DNA from: Propionibacteriaceae bacterium
GTDB taxonomy: Bacteria > Actinomycetota > Actinomycetes > Propionibacteriales > Propionibacteriaceae
Reading direction: 5' to 3'
Length of the DNA stretch: 64,000 nucleotides
Assembly (NCBI GenBank): GCA_009782915.1
Contig: WRIC01000008.1
Span: 1 to 64,000, forward strand
Under the pieces are notes generated by a model, which ran no database searches, was not told the origin of the DNA, and worked only from the letters and a program-made list of their open reading frames with translations. Position numbers and translations under genes: made by a program. This document shows, piece after piece, positions 36,810 through 47,503 of this stretch (within the stretch, counting starts at the first letter, position 1; each line of letters opens with the position of its first letter).

Positions 36810-37712
36810 TTAGACCCTCAGGTATCTCCGCGCAGAAATCACGGTTGGAATCACCGACAAGATGATTGCCACAAGCACCATTCCCCCAACAGCGATGCCG
36901 GTTTGAGGCCATCCAACCCAGCGGAAACCATCACCAGCGCCCGTATTGCGCATGATGATGAACCAGACCCCAAAGATCACAGTTCCCGAAGCTAAGACAG
37001 CACCCACTAATCCAGCGATCAGAGACTCCAGGAGGAAGGGGCCCATGATGTAGAAGTTAGAGGCACCCACCAAACGCATGATCCCAATCTCGCGACCACG
37101 GGTGAAGGTGGCCATACGAATCGTCGTACCAATCTGGAGAGCAGCTGCCAGGAGCAAAACCACACTCAAGGCGATCGTCCCCCACTGCAAGGCCCCCAAC
37201 CATTTGAAGACCGGATCGAGGATTTGATGAAGGTCCTGAATTTTTTGGACACCGCGCATCAGCTGAAGTTGGGACACCAAACCCGCATACTCCTGCGGAT
37301 CGACGAGCTTGACTCGGTAGTTGTCCTGCATCTCTTCGATGCTCAACGAATCTTTGATCGGGGAGTCTTTAAAAACATCCAGGAACTCTTGATAAGCCTG
37401 CTCCTTGGTCTGATAGTAGACTGCCTCAACCTCCGGGTTGTTTTGGATGGCAGTAAAAATCTGAGCCCTCTGCTCATCGGTGGCATCCTGACCAGGTTCA
37501 CAATTACCACCGGTTTGGAGTTTGGCCGTACACAGATAAACTGTGATCTCGATCTTGTCGTACCATTCCCCCTTAAAGAGGTTGACCTGCTGGGCGGCAA
37601 TCAAACCAGCGCCAAACAGTGACAGGGACACCCACATGGTCATGATGACAGCCAAGGTGATGCCAAGGTTTCTGACCAAACCAGACCAGGTTTCGGATAA
37701 AGCGTGACGCAT
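36810..37712 (-). CDS. ftsX: Cell division protein FtsX
   Basis: 300 aa from MRHALSETWSGLVRN. Four membrane segments (about 20-45, 170-200, 220-245 and 265-295) surround a large extracellular loop that contacts cell-wall hydrolases. The cytoplasmic EIGIMRLVGASNFYI stretch is the FtsX/MacB-type coupling region. The ATG at 37712 has GAGGAAA upstream; the frame is open for 23 codons before that, but these overlap ftsE and do not fit the family. It follows ftsE after 10 bp. Confidence 0.94.
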   Translation of the reverse strand: MRHALSETWSGLVRNLGITLAVIMTMWVSLSLFGAGLIAAQQVNLFKGEWYDKIEITVYLCTAKLQTGGNCEPGQDATDEQRAQIFTAIQNNPEVEAVYYQTKEQAYQEFLDVFKDSPIKDSLSIEEMQDNYRVKLVDPQEYAGLVSQLQLMRGVQKIQDLHQILDPVFKWLGALQWGTIALSVVLLLAAALQIGTTIRMATFTRGREIGIMRLVGASNFYIMGPFLLESLIAGLVGAVLASGTVIFGVWFIIMRNTGAGDGFRWVGWPQTGIAVGGMVLVAIILSVIPTVISARRYLRV

Positions 37713-37722
37713 ATCTTTCCTC

Positions 37723-38412
37723 TCAGGCTCTCGCGCCGTAGATTCCACGAGCCTGGTCACGGACAACATGGCCCGATTCAAGCTCCACTACTCGTTTGCG
37801 CATCTGATCAACCATGGCCCAGTCATGGGTCGCCATGACCACCGTGGTTTCCGAGCGGTTGATTCTATCGAGAAGTTTCATGATCCCCACCGAGGTTTCT
37901 GGATCAAGGTTTCCTGTGGGTTCGTCAGCAAGCAGGATCTTCGGATGGTTCACGAAGGCACGAGCCACCGCCACCCTCTGCTGCTCACCACCAGAGAGTT
38001 CATCGGGGCGACGCCCAGTCTTATCAGCAAGCCCCACCAATTCGAGGGTCTCGGGAACAACTTTACGAATGAGGGAACGTGGTTTGCCGATCACCTGCAA
38101 AGCAAAGGCCACATTCTCAAACACAGTCTTGCCGGGAAGCAGACGGAAATCTTGAGAGACCATGCCAATCTCGCGACGCAAGGCAGGAATCTTGCGCTCA
38201 GGTAGCGCCGCCACATCCTTGCCTGACACATAGATACGACCGGTCGTGGGACGGAATTCACGCAAAATGAGCTTCATCAGTGTCGACTTACCCGACCCTG
38301 ATCCTCCCACGAGGAAGACAAACTCCCCTTTCTCGATCTCGATGTTGATGTTCGCCAGAGCAGCCCTGGTTTGCCCATCATAGATTCGAGAAACTTCTTC
38401 AAACTTGATCAA
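37723..38412 (-). CDS. ftsE: Cell division ATP-binding protein FtsE
   Basis: 229 aa ABC ATPase. Walker A is GGSGSGKST (about 36-44), signature [14 protein letters not shown], Walker [13 protein letters not shown], all in the FtsE pattern. With FtsX it forms the membrane complex that activates septal hydrolases. The start is TTG at 38412 with GGAGAGG 6-7 nt upstream. It follows prfB on the same strand after 75 bp. Confidence 0.95.
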   Translation of the reverse strand: MIKFEEVSRIYDGQTRAALANINIEIEKGEFVFLVGGSGSGKSTLMKLILREFRPTTGRIYVSGKDVAALPERKIPALRREIGMVSQDFRLLPGKTVFENVAFALQVIGKPRSLIRKVVPETLELVGLADKTGRRPDELSGGEQQRVAVARAFVNHPKILLADEPTGNLDPETSVGIMKLLDRINRSETTVVMATHDWAMVDQMRKRVVELESGHVVRDQARGIYGARA

Positions 38413-38487
38413 TGCTTTACCTCTCCAGATCAGTTCATCAGTGCCCTACTCTACCTTGGTCTTCCTCAGGTCAAGGTTTACCTCGCC

Positions 38488-39603
38488 CTAAGCCTCAGCA
38501 TTACTCATGCGACGCCACCGAATCCCAGCATCAATAAACCCATCCAAATCACCGTCAAAAACAGCCGTGGGGTTACCCACCTCGAACCCACTGCGAAGGT
38601 CTTTGACCATTTGGAAGGGTTGGAGTACGTAGTTACGGATTTGGGCGCCCCAAGAATTGCCACCATCACCTTTGAGTTCTTTCATTTCAGCCTCACGCTC
38701 CAAGCGGGCCCTCTCCAAAAGGCGGGATTGGAGGACCTTCATGGCAGCCACCTTGTTCTGGAGCTGTGATTTCTCATTTTGGCAACTGACGACGAGCCCT
38801 GTGGGAAGGTGGGTGATCCTGACCGCTGAGTCGGTAGTGTTGACCGATTGTCCACCTGGGCCTGAGGATCGAAAAACATCCACCCGAATATCGGCCTCCG
38901 GTATATCAATGTGATCTGATTCCTCAGTGACCGGCATGACCTCCACCCCAGCAAAAGAGGTGTGGCGTCGCCCCTGATTGTCAAAAGGTGAGATTCTCAC
39001 CAGTCGGTGGGTTCCATGTTCAACCGCGAGTGTTCCGTATGCGAAGGGTGCCGTGACCTGGAAGGTCGCCGATTTGATGCCTGCCTCTTCAGCGTAGGAG
39101 ATGTTGTAAACCTCAGTTGTGTGACCGTGGCGTTCAGCCCAGCGCAGGTACATCCGAAGGAGCATTTCCGCAAAATCTGCGGCATCTACTCCCCCAGCCT
39201 CAGAACGAATAGTGATCAACGCGTCACGGTCGTCGTAGTCCCCGTTCAGCAGGGTTCGTACCTCCAAGGCCTGGATCTCCGGGGTGATCGCGCTCAGGGT
39301 CAATTCAGCTTCCGCAAGGGTCTCTGCATCCGATTCTTCAGCACCCAAGTCTATGAGTACGCTCGCGTCATCCAAGCGACTTCGCAGCGTCGCCACCTTC
39401 TCCACATCTGCCTGCAACCTCGACAACTTGGAGGTCACCTCCTGAGCATGGGCTTGATCATTCCACAAGTCAGGATGAGCAGCTTGGGTTTCCAGTTCCG
39501 CTATGGTGGCAAGTTTCTTGGGTACGTCAACAACAACCTCAATCGAACCCATCACGTGATCGAGCTCATTGAAGGTGTTTCGAAGATCATCCACAGTAGC
39601 CAC
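38488..39603 (-). CDS. prfB: Peptide chain release factor 2
   Basis: About 371 aa; releases peptides at UGA and UAA. The stop-recognition tripeptide SPF lies in RISPFDNQG and the catalytic GGQ in [17 protein letters not shown]. No internal UGA frameshift site is present, as is usual in actinobacteria. Two GTG starts are possible (39609 and 39603). 39603 is preferred because a TAGAAT lies 8 nt before it and the family N-terminus is [11 protein letters not shown]. It is upstream of ftsEX, the normal actinobacterial order. Confidence 0.94.
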   Translation of the reverse strand: MATVDDLRNTFNELDHVMGSIEVVVDVPKKLATIAELETQAAHPDLWNDQAHAQEVTSKLSRLQADVEKVATLRSRLDDASVLIDLGAEESDAETLAEAELTLSAITPEIQALEVRTLLNGDYDDRDALITIRSEAGGVDAADFAEMLLRMYLRWAERHGHTTEVYNISYAEEAGIKSATFQVTAPFAYGTLAVEHGTHRLVRISPFDNQGRRHTSFAGVEVMPVTEESDHIDIPEADIRVDVFRSSGPGGQSVNTTDSAVRITHLPTGLVVSCQNEKSQLQNKVAAMKVLQSRLLERARLEREAEMKELKGDGGNSWGAQIRNYVLQPFQMVKDLRSGFEVGNPTAVFDGDLDGFIDAGIRWRRMSNAEA

Positions 39604-39611
39604 GAGCACCG

Positions 39612-39617
39612 ATTCTA
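39612..39617 (-). promoter_or_regulatory. -10 box for prfB
   Basis: TAGAAT on the minus strand, 8 nt before the GTG at 39603; probably a leaderless transcript. Confidence 0.4.
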
Positions 39618-39759
39618 CCGGTGTACGACCTCTGAGGAGAACTTATGACTAGTTGTGTGACTGCGGGGTCTGGATTCCTTGTGCGAGTCACAACACTGGC
39701 ATGACCCGCCCCGTCTGCGCAGCATAGCGACTCGCAGTGCGCTGCATGACTCAATTCCC

Positions 39760-39794
39760 GTCACCCTGCGGAGCGGAGCGACTCGCAGGGTGAC
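39760..39794. repeat. Isolated palindromic arm
   Basis: A perfect 11-bp inverted repeat GTCACCCTGCG/CGCAGGGTGAC around a purine-rich loop. It is the simplest member of the palindrome family in the window. Confidence 0.8.
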
Positions 39795-39850
39795 AAGGGG
39801 ACGGTATGAACTGTCACACGTGTGACAGGCAACGAGTCACACTCATCGCC

Positions 39851-39999
39851 GTCACCCTGCGCGAAGTCGCAGGGTCCAGACTATCCAGTTGCCTGACTGT
39901 GGATTCTGGATTCTGCGAGTCGCTTCGCTCCGCAGAATGACCGGGAAGAATGTGCTCCGCAGAATGACGGGGAAGAATGTGCTCCGCAGAATGACGGGG
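39851..39999. repeat. Palindromic element with 27-bp tandem tail
   Basis: Left arm 39851-39880, inner palindrome CAGTTG/ACTG, right arm ending 39942 with a lengthened loop. A 27-bp unit starting at the arm end (GCAGAATGAC) is repeated at 39932, 39959 and partly 39986. The gap 39610-40125 contains no supported gene apart from the prfB promoter. Confidence 0.85.
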
Positions 40000-40125
40000 C
40001 AGGAGAAAATCTGCAGGGTGACGGGAATTGGGTGACGGGATCGATTCCTGCCACCCCGCAACCATCTGGGGAAAGGCGAGGGGTGCGGACAGGGTTGGGA
40101 GGTCACGCACCCCTCACGGTTGGTG

Positions 40126-41958
40126 CTAACTTGCGTCAGCAATCCTTTGGCGCAGATCAGCCAATTGCTTGGTGAGTTCTGCGGGTAGTTTGTCGCCGAA
40201 TTGTGCGAAATACTCTTCAGCCAGGTCAGCTTCCACACTCCAGGCTGCCGGGTCCAAGGTGAACAGGGCATCCATGGTTTCTGCTGAGATATCCAGACCG
40301 TCCAAGTTGAGCTCACCTGGAGCAGGGATCTGGCCAGAGATAGCATCGACAGCTTCAGCTTCACCAGCTACCCGGCGTACTGCCCACTCGATGGGGCGGC
40401 AATTCTCGCCGAAACCCGGCCACATGAAATTGCCATCGGCGTCCTTGCGGAACCAGTTCACCTGGAAGATCTTGGGAGCCTTGTCACCAAGGATCTTGCC
40501 CATCTTCAACCAGTGTGCCCAGTAGTCGGCCATGTTGTAACCACAGAAGGGAAGCATCGAGAACGGGTCGCGACGAAGAGCGCCCACCGAACCCTCGGCA
40601 GCAGCAGTCTGCTCAGAAGCTACCGTGGCACCCACAAAGACACCATGCTCCCAGTCATAGGACTGGGCGATCAGCGGCACATTGGAGGTACGACGTCCAC
40701 CGAAGAGGATGATGTCCACGGGCACACCAGCTGGATCCTCCCAGTTGGGGGCAATCGAGGCGGCCTGATCGGCGCGTACAGTGAAACGACCATTCGGATG
40801 GGCAGCAGGAGTGCCAGATTCCGGGGTCCAGTCATTGCCCAACCAGTCGATCAGGTGAGCAGGTGGTTCATCGGTCAAACCCTCCCACCACACGTCACCA
40901 TCATCAGTCAACGCAACATTGGCGAAGATCGTGTCATGGTCGAGCGCTTCCAAAGCGGTGGGGTTGGTCTTCAGCGACATGCCGGGTGCCACACCAAAGA
41001 ATCCAGCTTCAGGGTTGATCGCGTACAGACGCCCATCAGCACCAGGGCGCAACCAGGCAATGTCATCACCAATAGTTTCGACCTTCCATCCGGGGATAGT
41101 GGGACGCAGCATCGCCAGATTTGTCTTTCCACAAGCAGAGGGGAAAGCAGCCGACAGATGGAAGTGGCGACCCTTCGGATCAGTCAACCTCAGCAGCAGC
41201 ATGTGCTCGGCGAACCAGTTTTCATTGCGGGCCAGAACTGAGGCGATACGCAAGGCGTAACACTTCTTGGCCAGCAGTGCGTTTCCGCCGTACCCAGAAC
41301 CATAGGACCAAATCTCAGAGGTCTCAGGGAAGTGGGTGATGTACTTCTCGTCATTACACGGCCAGATGACATCTTCGCGCTCGTTGCCATCAGCGTCAAT
41401 GAGTGGGTAGCCCACCGAGTGCACAGCAGGAACCCAGAAGGCCCCAGCATTAATAGCATCGAGGGCTTTCGTGCCGGCGCGGGTCATGAGGATCATGTTG
41501 ATCACCACGAAGGGCGAGTCAGTGACCTCGATACCCAGCTTGGAGATCTCCCCACCAAAGGGGCCCATCGAGAACGGGATGATGTACATCGTGCGACCAC
41601 GCATACAACCATTGAAGACCCCCTTGATGGTTGCGCGCATCTCGGTGGGATCAGCCCAGTTGTTGGTCGGACCAGCGTCTTCTTCTTTCTCCGAACAGAT
41701 GAAGGTACGCGACTCCACACGGGCTACGTCAGCAGGGTTGGAGCGAGCCAGGAAACAGTTCGTTCGCTTGGCAGGGTTGAGCGGGATCATCGTACCGGCG
41801 TCAACCAGCTCGGCAGCTAGCTTATTCCACTCTTCCTTGGATCCATCACACCAGTGAATGGCTGACGGCTTGGTTAAATCGGCAATCTCATTGACCCATG
41901 AGAGGAGGGCTTCGGGGACACCAGCAGGTGTATTCGTGGGGATGGCTTCCTGGGTCAT
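40126..41958 (-). CDS. pckG: Phosphoenolpyruvate carboxykinase (GTP)
   Basis: 610 aa; interconverts oxaloacetate plus GTP and PEP plus CO2. The active-site loop [12 protein letters not shown] with its reactive cysteine, and [10 protein letters not shown] and WFRKDADG segments are typical of the GTP form. The start is one of two adjacent ATGs; the second (41958) has AAGGAG at 6 nt. In this kind of organism it links the C4 acids of central metabolism to glycolytic intermediates. It is transcribed alone from a 258-bp upstream region with two hairpins. Confidence 0.96.
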   Translation of the reverse strand: MTQEAIPTNTPAGVPEALLSWVNEIADLTKPSAIHWCDGSKEEWNKLAAELVDAGTMIPLNPAKRTNCFLARSNPADVARVESRTFICSEKEEDAGPTNNWADPTEMRATIKGVFNGCMRGRTMYIIPFSMGPFGGEISKLGIEVTDSPFVVINMILMTRAGTKALDAINAGAFWVPAVHSVGYPLIDADGNEREDVIWPCNDEKYITHFPETSEIWSYGSGYGGNALLAKKCYALRIASVLARNENWFAEHMLLLRLTDPKGRHFHLSAAFPSACGKTNLAMLRPTIPGWKVETIGDDIAWLRPGADGRLYAINPEAGFFGVAPGMSLKTNPTALEALDHDTIFANVALTDDGDVWWEGLTDEPPAHLIDWLGNDWTPESGTPAAHPNGRFTVRADQAASIAPNWEDPAGVPVDIILFGGRRTSNVPLIAQSYDWEHGVFVGATVASEQTAAAEGSVGALRRDPFSMLPFCGYNMADYWAHWLKMGKILGDKAPKIFQVNWFRKDADGNFMWPGFGENCRPIEWAVRRVAGEAEAVDAISGQIPAPGELNLDGLDISAETMDALFTLDPAAWSVEADLAEEYFAQFGDKLPAELTKQLADLRQRIADAS

Positions 41959-42089
41959 CATTGACTCCTTGTGTAGCTCACGTCTCCGCAGTACGGATGC
42001 GCGATGATCATTACTGATTGTCCTTGTGGGGTACGCTAGCGACTCACCACTGTGACATGTTCAGAATACTAGCTTGATCCACAACCACC

Positions 42090-42147
42090 ACCAGAAATCT
42101 TCTGGTTGTCCCAGCAAGTGGAACGCTCTGACTCATAGTGATGAGTC
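42090..42147. promoter_or_regulatory. Two hairpins upstream of pckG and tRNA-Val
   Basis: ACCAGAA/TTCTGGT with a 3-nt loop (42090-42106) and GACTCAT/ATGAGTC with a 4-nt loop (42130-42147). Both are perfect 7-bp stems. They lie in the divergent region between pckG and the tRNA promoter. Function is unknown; no T-run follows. Confidence 0.4.
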
Positions 42148-42170
42148 TGCTTACCGCTCAATGGATTGGG

Positions 42171-42200
42171 CTGACCAGAACAACCCAAGTGAGGTAGACT
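42171..42200 (+). promoter_or_regulatory. Promoter of tRNA-Val
   Basis: CTGACC (42171-42176) and TAGACT (42195-42200) separated by 18 bp, ending 19 bp before the tRNA. Confidence 0.5.
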
Positions 42201-42219
42201 AGGTGGTCGCGTTTGCATA

Positions 42220-42295
42220 GGACTCATAGCTCAGTTGGTGGAGCGCTTCCCTTACAAGGAAGAGGTCGTCGGTTCGAGCCCGGCTGAGTCCACCA
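42220..42295 (+). tRNA. tRNA-Val (anticodon TAC)
   Basis: The acceptor stem GGACTCA pairs with TGAGTCC, the anticodon stem is CTTCC/GGAAG with loop CTTACAA giving TAC, and the T arm is GTCGGTTCGAGCCCGGC. The discriminator is A, and CCA follows at 42293-42295, so the 3' end is encoded. Confidence 0.95.
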
Positions 42296-42373
42296 CCATC
42301 ACCCTGCGCACCCAACCCAGTCATTCCGCGCTATGTACCCAATCCGGTCATTCCTTGATATGTACCCAATCCG

Positions 42374-43240
42374 GTCATTCCGCGCGAAGTCGCGGAATCC
42401 AGATGTGATAGTTCCCACGACTGGGGTTGTTGGTGGTTGGTCAGACTGTTCGCCTGAGCGCATATTGTGGATGATGTGGATTCTGGGCCCTGCGACTTCG
42501 CGCAGGGTGACGGTGGTGGAGTTGCGCAGGGTGACGGCTGTTGAGGTGTCATTGGAGTTGAGCGCAACGATCCAGAATTGCCACCATCAGCAACTGCGGC
42601 ATCTTTCGAACAACCGCGACCGTTCAGCGGTGGAAATGCAGGATCGTTGCGTCGCTGGTCAAACCGCGACTCACTCCCAACCCCACCAAGTCATTCCGCG
42701 CGAAGTCGCGGAGTCCAGATGTGATAGTTCCCACGACTGGGGTTGTTGGTGGTTGGTCAGACTGTTCGCCTGAGCGCATATTGTGGATGATGCGGATTCT
42801 GGACCCTGCGACTTCGCGCAGGGTGACGGGGGTGGAGTTGCGCAGGGTGACGGGGGTGGAGTTGCGCAGGGTGACGGTGGAGAGACGCAGGGGGACGGCT
42901 GTTGAGGTGTCATTGGAGTTGAGCGCAACGATCCAGAATTGCCACCATCAGCAACTGCGGCATCTTTCGAACAACCGCGACCGCTCAGCGGTGGAAATGC
43001 AGGATCGTTGCGTCGCTGGTCAAACCGCGACTCACTCCCAACCCCACCAAGTCATTCCGCGCGAAGTCACGGAATCCAGATGTGATAGTTCCCACGAATG
43101 GGATTATGTGTGGTTGGTGAGACTATTCGGCTACTCCGCGTAGTGGATGATGTGGATTCTGGGCCCTGCGACTTCGCGCAGGGTGACGGTGGTGGAGTTG
43201 CGCAGCGGCGGTGGTGGAGTTGCGCAGCGACGGTGGTGCG
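42374..43240. repeat. Three long palindromic elements with shared tail blocks
   Basis: Elements at 42374-42513, 42690-42829 and 43051-43189 each have a left arm of the ATTCCGCG/CGCGGAAT type, a spacer of about 78 bp and a right arm CCCTGCG/CGCAGGG. After the first two come near-identical blocks (42538-42689 and 42898-43050) with an inverted pair GCAACGATCC/GGATCGTTGC. Between them are 24-bp tandem copies (CAGGGTGACGG at 42819, 42843, 42867). The whole gap 42296-43264 holds no supported gene; frames through it only translate the repeats. Confidence 0.9.
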
Positions 43241-43264
43241 CGCCGGGTACGCGGATGCGCCACC

Positions 43265-43714
43265 CTACCGCCGTACTGCCTTAGGGCGAACCACCTTATG
43301 GGCTGACCAATCCTGGGAAACCTGGGCTGAGGTGGTTAACGACAGACCAGCAGCCACAACACCCTCGGATAGGTCGGATTGTGGTACGTGGCCGTCTCGA
43401 CCAATTTTGGGGGTCATCACCCACAGAAAACCTGTGGGGCCTAAGTCGGTGAGTGAATCAATGAGGAGATCCATGACATCCCCATCGTCTTCACGCAACC
43501 ACAAAAGCACCACATCGACAGCCCCTGCGGATTCCTCCACCATGTCGGAATCGATGAGATCCATGATTGCTTGACGAAAACCCTCGTCAACATCACTATC
43601 CCAACCGAGTTCCTCGACCGCCATATCTTTCATCAAACCAAGTTGGTGGATTCCCGCAGGATCAGCTCCACCGTCTTGACGCAGTACAGACTCCTTCGTC
43701 TTATCTAAACGCAC
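43265..43714 (-). CDS. DUF3052 family protein
   Basis: 149 aa, the small protein that accompanies aceE in many actinobacteria. The ELGWDSDVDEGFRQAIMDLI segment and the VVLLWLREDDGDVMDLLIDSLTDL segment are conserved family features, as is GFLWVMTPKIGRDGHVP. Its function is not established. The start is GTG at 43714 with TAGATT 7 nt upstream, so it is probably leaderless and has its own promoter, although aceE ends only 19 bp away in the same direction. The 3' end touches the repeat array. Confidence 0.88.
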   Translation of the reverse strand: MRLDKTKESVLRQDGGADPAGIHQLGLMKDMAVEELGWDSDVDEGFRQAIMDLIDSDMVEESAGAVDVVLLWLREDDGDVMDLLIDSLTDLGPTGFLWVMTPKIGRDGHVPQSDLSEGVVAAGLSLTTSAQVSQDWSAHKVVRPKAVRR

Positions 43715-43721
43715 GAGGACT

Positions 43722-43727
43722 AATCTA
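43722..43727 (-). promoter_or_regulatory. -10 box for leaderless DUF3052 gene
   Basis: TAGATT on the minus strand, 7 nt before the GTG start; it overlaps the gap after the aceE stop codon. Confidence 0.4.
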
Positions 43728-43733
43728 CGCGAT

Positions 43734-46490
43734 TTAACCCTTGGATGTACGCCGAGTGTCCACTGGTGGAGACACTGTGGCGCTGACCTCGTTCAGTTGA
43801 TACTTCTCGAAAGCCGCCAAAGGCGCTTCGGGGGCGATCTGCCCACCACGTGCAAGCATCTGAAGAGCCTTGACCACTATCGAAGCGGCATCGATCTTTA
43901 GCCAACGCCGGGCAGCATCACGAGTATCAGAGAAACCGAACCCATCAGCGCCCAAGGCAAAGAAATCCTGCCCCACCCAAGGAGCGATCTGATCTTGGAC
44001 AGCCCTCATGAAATCCGAGACAGCAATCACTGGACCAGGGCGCCCACCGAGCTTGTTGACCAGGAAAGGCTCCCGAGCGGCTCCCCCCTCCATGAGGGGG
44101 GCTTCGGACTCCATGGCATCACGTCTCAACTCATTCCAAGAAGTCACTGACCACACATCAGCGCCCACCTGGAAATCATGCCAGAGCATTTCTTGAGCCT
44201 TGAGTGCCCACGGAACGGAGGCACCCGAAGCCAAGAGTTGAACACAGGGGCGATCCTTGACCTGACCTTCACGCAGGAGATACATCCCGCGTTTGATTCC
44301 TTCCACGTCCACATTCGGTGGCTCAGCGGGTTGAATCATGGGTTCGTTGTACATCGTCAGGTAGAAGATCAGATCCTGGGGGTCCTTACCGTACATGGTC
44401 TGCAAACCGTGTTCGAAGATATGGGCCATCTCGTAAGCGAAAGCCGGATCATAGTGGCGTATTGCAGGGTTCGCCGATGCGAGCAGGGGGCTATGCCCAT
44501 CAGCATGTTGGAGCCCCTCCCCAGCTAGTGTTGTCTTCCCAGCGGTGGCTCCAATGAGGAACCCGCGGGCGAGTTGATCGGCTGCCGCATAGAATTCGTC
44601 GCCGGTACGCTGGAAACCAAACATGGAATAGAACATGTAGATCGGAACCATGGGATATCCGTGGGTGGCATAGGAGGACCCTGTTGCCGTGAACGCCGCC
44701 GCCGATCCGGCCTCATTGATTCCGGTATGGATGATCTGCCCCGAACTGGATTCCCGGTAAGCCAGCATGGCGTCATTATCGACCGGGGTATATTTCTGGC
44801 CGTGGGGGTTGTATATCTTGATCGTGGCAAAGAAAGAGTCCATTCCGAAGGTACGCGCTTCGTCAGGGATGATGGGCACCACTCGAGTGCCGAATTCTTT
44901 GTGGCGAATCAGGTCCTTGAGCAGGCGTACGAAAGCCATCGTGGTAGCCACAGGCTGGGTGCCTGAACCCTGGCGTACTGCTGCATAAGCTTTGGACTCC
45001 GGCAAGGCGATCGGCTTCACCATCGAGCGACGTTCGGGGACAAAACCACCGAGTTTCATCCGGTGTTCCCTCAGATAAACGATACGTGGGTCTTCCGCGC
45101 CAGGGTGATAGTACGGTGGGAGGTAGGGATCGGCCTCCAACACCTTGTCGGTGATCGGGATCTGGAGGCGGTCACGGAATGCTTTCAAATCATCGAGTGC
45201 TAGTTTCTTCATCTGATGGGTGGCATTGCGCCCAGCAAAATGGCTCCCCAAGAAGTAACCCTTGATCGTGTGGGCAAGGATGACCGTGGGTGCACCATTG
45301 GCATGACTCGCTTGAGCATAGGCAGCATAAACCTTCTGATAGTCATGCCCGCCACGGGTCAGACGCCAAATGTCGTCGTCACTCCAATGCTCAACCATCT
45401 GGGCGGTACGCGGGTCTCGTCCGAAAAAGTTTTCACGAACATACGCTCCATCGTTGGCTTTGAAGGTCTGGAAGTCACCATCAGGAATCGAGTTCATGAG
45501 GTTGACTAGTGCGCGATCCTTGTCTGCTTCGAGTAGCGGATCCCAGCCGGAACCCCACACCACTTTGATGACATTCCATCCAGCGCCCGAGAAGAAGGCT
45601 TCCAATTCTTGGATGATCTTCCCGTTACCGCGTACTGGCCCATCGAGACGTTGCAGGTTGCAGTTGACTACGAAGGTGAGATTATCGAGCCCCTCATAGG
45701 CGGCGAATTGGATCAGTCCACGCGATTCTGGTTCATCCATTTCCCCATCACCGAGGAAGGCCCATACTCTCTGGTCGGAGGTGTCTTTCAAACCGCGATG
45801 AGCAAGATATCGGTTGAAGGATGCTTGGTAGATCGCGTTCATGGGGCCTAGGCCCATCGACACGGTGGGGAATTCCCAGAATCCTGGAAGATTCCTGGGG
45901 TGAGGGTACGACGGCAGGGCCCGAATTTTTCCGTCAACAAGGTGGCTTTTTTCTTGACGGTATCCATCAAGATCAGCTTCCTCCAGACGCCCTTCAAGAT
46001 AGGCTCGGGCATACATTCCTGGTGCTGAATGACCTTGGAAAAATATTTGGTCTCCCCCGCCGGGGTGTGCCTTACCTCTAAAGAAGTGGTTGAGACCTAC
46101 CTCATAAAGCGTAGCTGAGGACGCGTACGATGAAATGTGTCCGCCCACACCAAATCCTGGTCTTTGGGCTCGATGAACCATGATGGCGGAGTTCCACCGA
46201 AGGAGGCGACGGTAGCCTCGTTCCACCACGATGTCACCTGGGTATTCGGGTTCCTGAGCAACCCCAATAGTGTTGACGAAGTCTGTGCTGTGTAAACCTG
46301 GTACGGCAATGTGGCGTTCCCTTGCACGCTCCAGCAAGCGTAAAACCATGTAATGTGCGCGCTCATAGCCTGAATCACGGATGAGCCCGTCGAAGGACTC
46401 TAACCATTCTCCAGTCTCATGGGGGTCCTGGTCTTTCACTGCGGATGGAATCCCTGAGATGATAGGGGATGATTGCTCTTGGGGTATCAC
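43734..46490 (-). CDS. aceE: Pyruvate dehydrogenase E1 component, homodimeric
   Basis: 918 aa; thiamine-diphosphate enzyme decarboxylating pyruvate and acetylating the E2 lipoyl group. The ThDP/Mg motif starts [10 protein letters not shown] (about 257-266). [16 protein letters not shown] and [20 protein letters not shown] (about 408-427) are typical of the AceE type. The start is GTG at 46490; the ribosome-binding site (AAAGGA) is rather distant. No E2 or E3 gene is adjacent, as usual in actinobacteria. It diverges from uppP. Confidence 0.96.
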   Translation of the reverse strand: MIPQEQSSPIISGIPSAVKDQDPHETGEWLESFDGLIRDSGYERAHYMVLRLLERARERHIAVPGLHSTDFVNTIGVAQEPEYPGDIVVERGYRRLLRWNSAIMVHRAQRPGFGVGGHISSYASSATLYEVGLNHFFRGKAHPGGGDQIFFQGHSAPGMYARAYLEGRLEEADLDGYRQEKSHLVDGKIRALPSYPHPRNLPGFWEFPTVSMGLGPMNAIYQASFNRYLAHRGLKDTSDQRVWAFLGDGEMDEPESRGLIQFAAYEGLDNLTFVVNCNLQRLDGPVRGNGKIIQELEAFFSGAGWNVIKVVWGSGWDPLLEADKDRALVNLMNSIPDGDFQTFKANDGAYVRENFFGRDPRTAQMVEHWSDDDIWRLTRGGHDYQKVYAAYAQASHANGAPTVILAHTIKGYFLGSHFAGRNATHQMKKLALDDLKAFRDRLQIPITDKVLEADPYLPPYYHPGAEDPRIVYLREHRMKLGGFVPERRSMVKPIALPESKAYAAVRQGSGTQPVATTMAFVRLLKDLIRHKEFGTRVVPIIPDEARTFGMDSFFATIKIYNPHGQKYTPVDNDAMLAYRESSSGQIIHTGINEAGSAAAFTATGSSYATHGYPMVPIYMFYSMFGFQRTGDEFYAAADQLARGFLIGATAGKTTLAGEGLQHADGHSPLLASANPAIRHYDPAFAYEMAHIFEHGLQTMYGKDPQDLIFYLTMYNEPMIQPAEPPNVDVEGIKRGMYLLREGQVKDRPCVQLLASGASVPWALKAQEMLWHDFQVGADVWSVTSWNELRRDAMESEAPLMEGGAAREPFLVNKLGGRPGPVIAVSDFMRAVQDQIAPWVGQDFFALGADGFGFSDTRDAARRWLKIDAASIVVKALQMLARGGQIAPEAPLAAFEKYQLNEVSATVSPPVDTRRTSKG

Positions 46491-46585
46491 GAGAGTGTCA
46501 TCCTTTCTCGGCGTAATGAAGTGATTCTTGCCACTTGTGTGAGAGAATCATTTCCCATCCTACAAAGGAATTTAAGGAGACCACA

Positions 46586-47443
46586 ATGGATTGGTTACGA
46601 GCCCTCTTGCTCGGCATCGTTGAAGGCATCACAGAGTTTCTACCAGTGTCGTCAACAGGTCACCTCACGATCACTGAAAAACTGCTGGGGATGAACATCG
46701 ATGCACCCGATGTCACTGCCTTCACTGCCATCATCCAGATCGGTGCTATTGCTGCAGCTATTCTCTATTTTTGGAAAGATATCGTACGGCTGGCTGTGGG
46801 CTGGGTGAAGGGGATTGTCAACAAAGACCAGCGTGGAACTGACTATCGCCTCGGTTGGGCTGTCATTGTGGGTTCGGTTCCTATTGGCATTGTTGGTTTT
46901 TCTCTGCGCCATGTGATCGAGACAACCCTGAGATCTCTTTGGGTGGTGGCTGCTGCCCTGATCCTGTGGAGTTTTGTCCTCTGGTTCGCTGATCGTTTTG
47001 CTGAACGTAGTTCTCGTGCGCAACGCGCCCACCTGCGTGACGAATCATCGATCACGGTCGTGGATGCTTTGATTATTGGTGCGACACAGTGTTTGGCTCT
47101 GATCCCAGGGGTGTCTCGTTCAGGTGCCACCATTTCTGCGGGTCTTCTTCGCGGTTTCGATCGTACGACAGCAACACGGTGGAGTTTCTTCTTGGGCATT
47201 CCAGCTCTCACCCTGGCGGGGATTTTCGAAGCTGTCACCAATTTTGATGAAATCTCCACCGGTTTCGGATGGGGACCAACACTGGTGACCACCGGTGTCT
47301 CTTTTGTGGTGGCCTATGCAACCATTGCATGGTTGTTGAAGTTTGTTGCTTCGAATCGTTTCACGGTCTTTATCATCTACCGGATTGTGCTGGGTCTGGC
47401 CTTGATTGCTCTGCTGGTTTTCGGCGTGATCTCAGCGGTGTAA
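46586..47443 (+). CDS. uppP: Undecaprenyl-diphosphatase
   Basis: 285 aa integral membrane enzyme that recycles undecaprenyl diphosphate for cell-wall synthesis and gives bacitracin resistance. The two catalytic motifs are EGITEFLPVSSTGHL (13-27) and PGVSRSGATISAG (about 178-190), with seven to eight hydrophobic segments. The ATG at 46586 has AAGGAGA 6 nt upstream; a longer frame is open but lacks support. It is divergent from aceE. Confidence 0.95.
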   Translation: MDWLRALLLGIVEGITEFLPVSSTGHLTITEKLLGMNIDAPDVTAFTAIIQIGAIAAAILYFWKDIVRLAVGWVKGIVNKDQRGTDYRLGWAVIVGSVPIGIVGFSLRHVIETTLRSLWVVAAALILWSFVLWFADRFAERSSRAQRAHLRDESSITVVDALIIGATQCLALIPGVSRSGATISAGLLRGFDRTTATRWSFFLGIPALTLAGIFEAVTNFDEISTGFGWGPTLVTTGVSFVVAYATIAWLLKFVASNRFTVFIIYRIVLGLALIALLVFGVISAV

Positions 47444-47489
47444 GAAGCTGCCCCGGGTGTCTTTGGCGAGCTGAGTCGCAGCTATGGAA

Positions 47490-47495
47490 TAGTCT
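47490..47495 (+). promoter_or_regulatory. -10 box for the aldo/keto reductase gene
   Basis: TAGTCT, 8 nt before the ATG at 47504, with no ribosome-binding site between; probably leaderless. Confidence 0.35.
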
Positions 47496-47503
47496 TAGCT
47501 ACC

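Noticed and set aside
39500-39603. Programmed frameshift in prfB
   Set aside because: The frame is continuous from the start and contains no internal UGA with a slippery CTT.
42333-43143. Open frames of 78-146 aa in the repeat block
   Set aside because: They translate palindromic elements and minisatellites in several frames on both strands, without ribosome-binding sites or protein-like composition.
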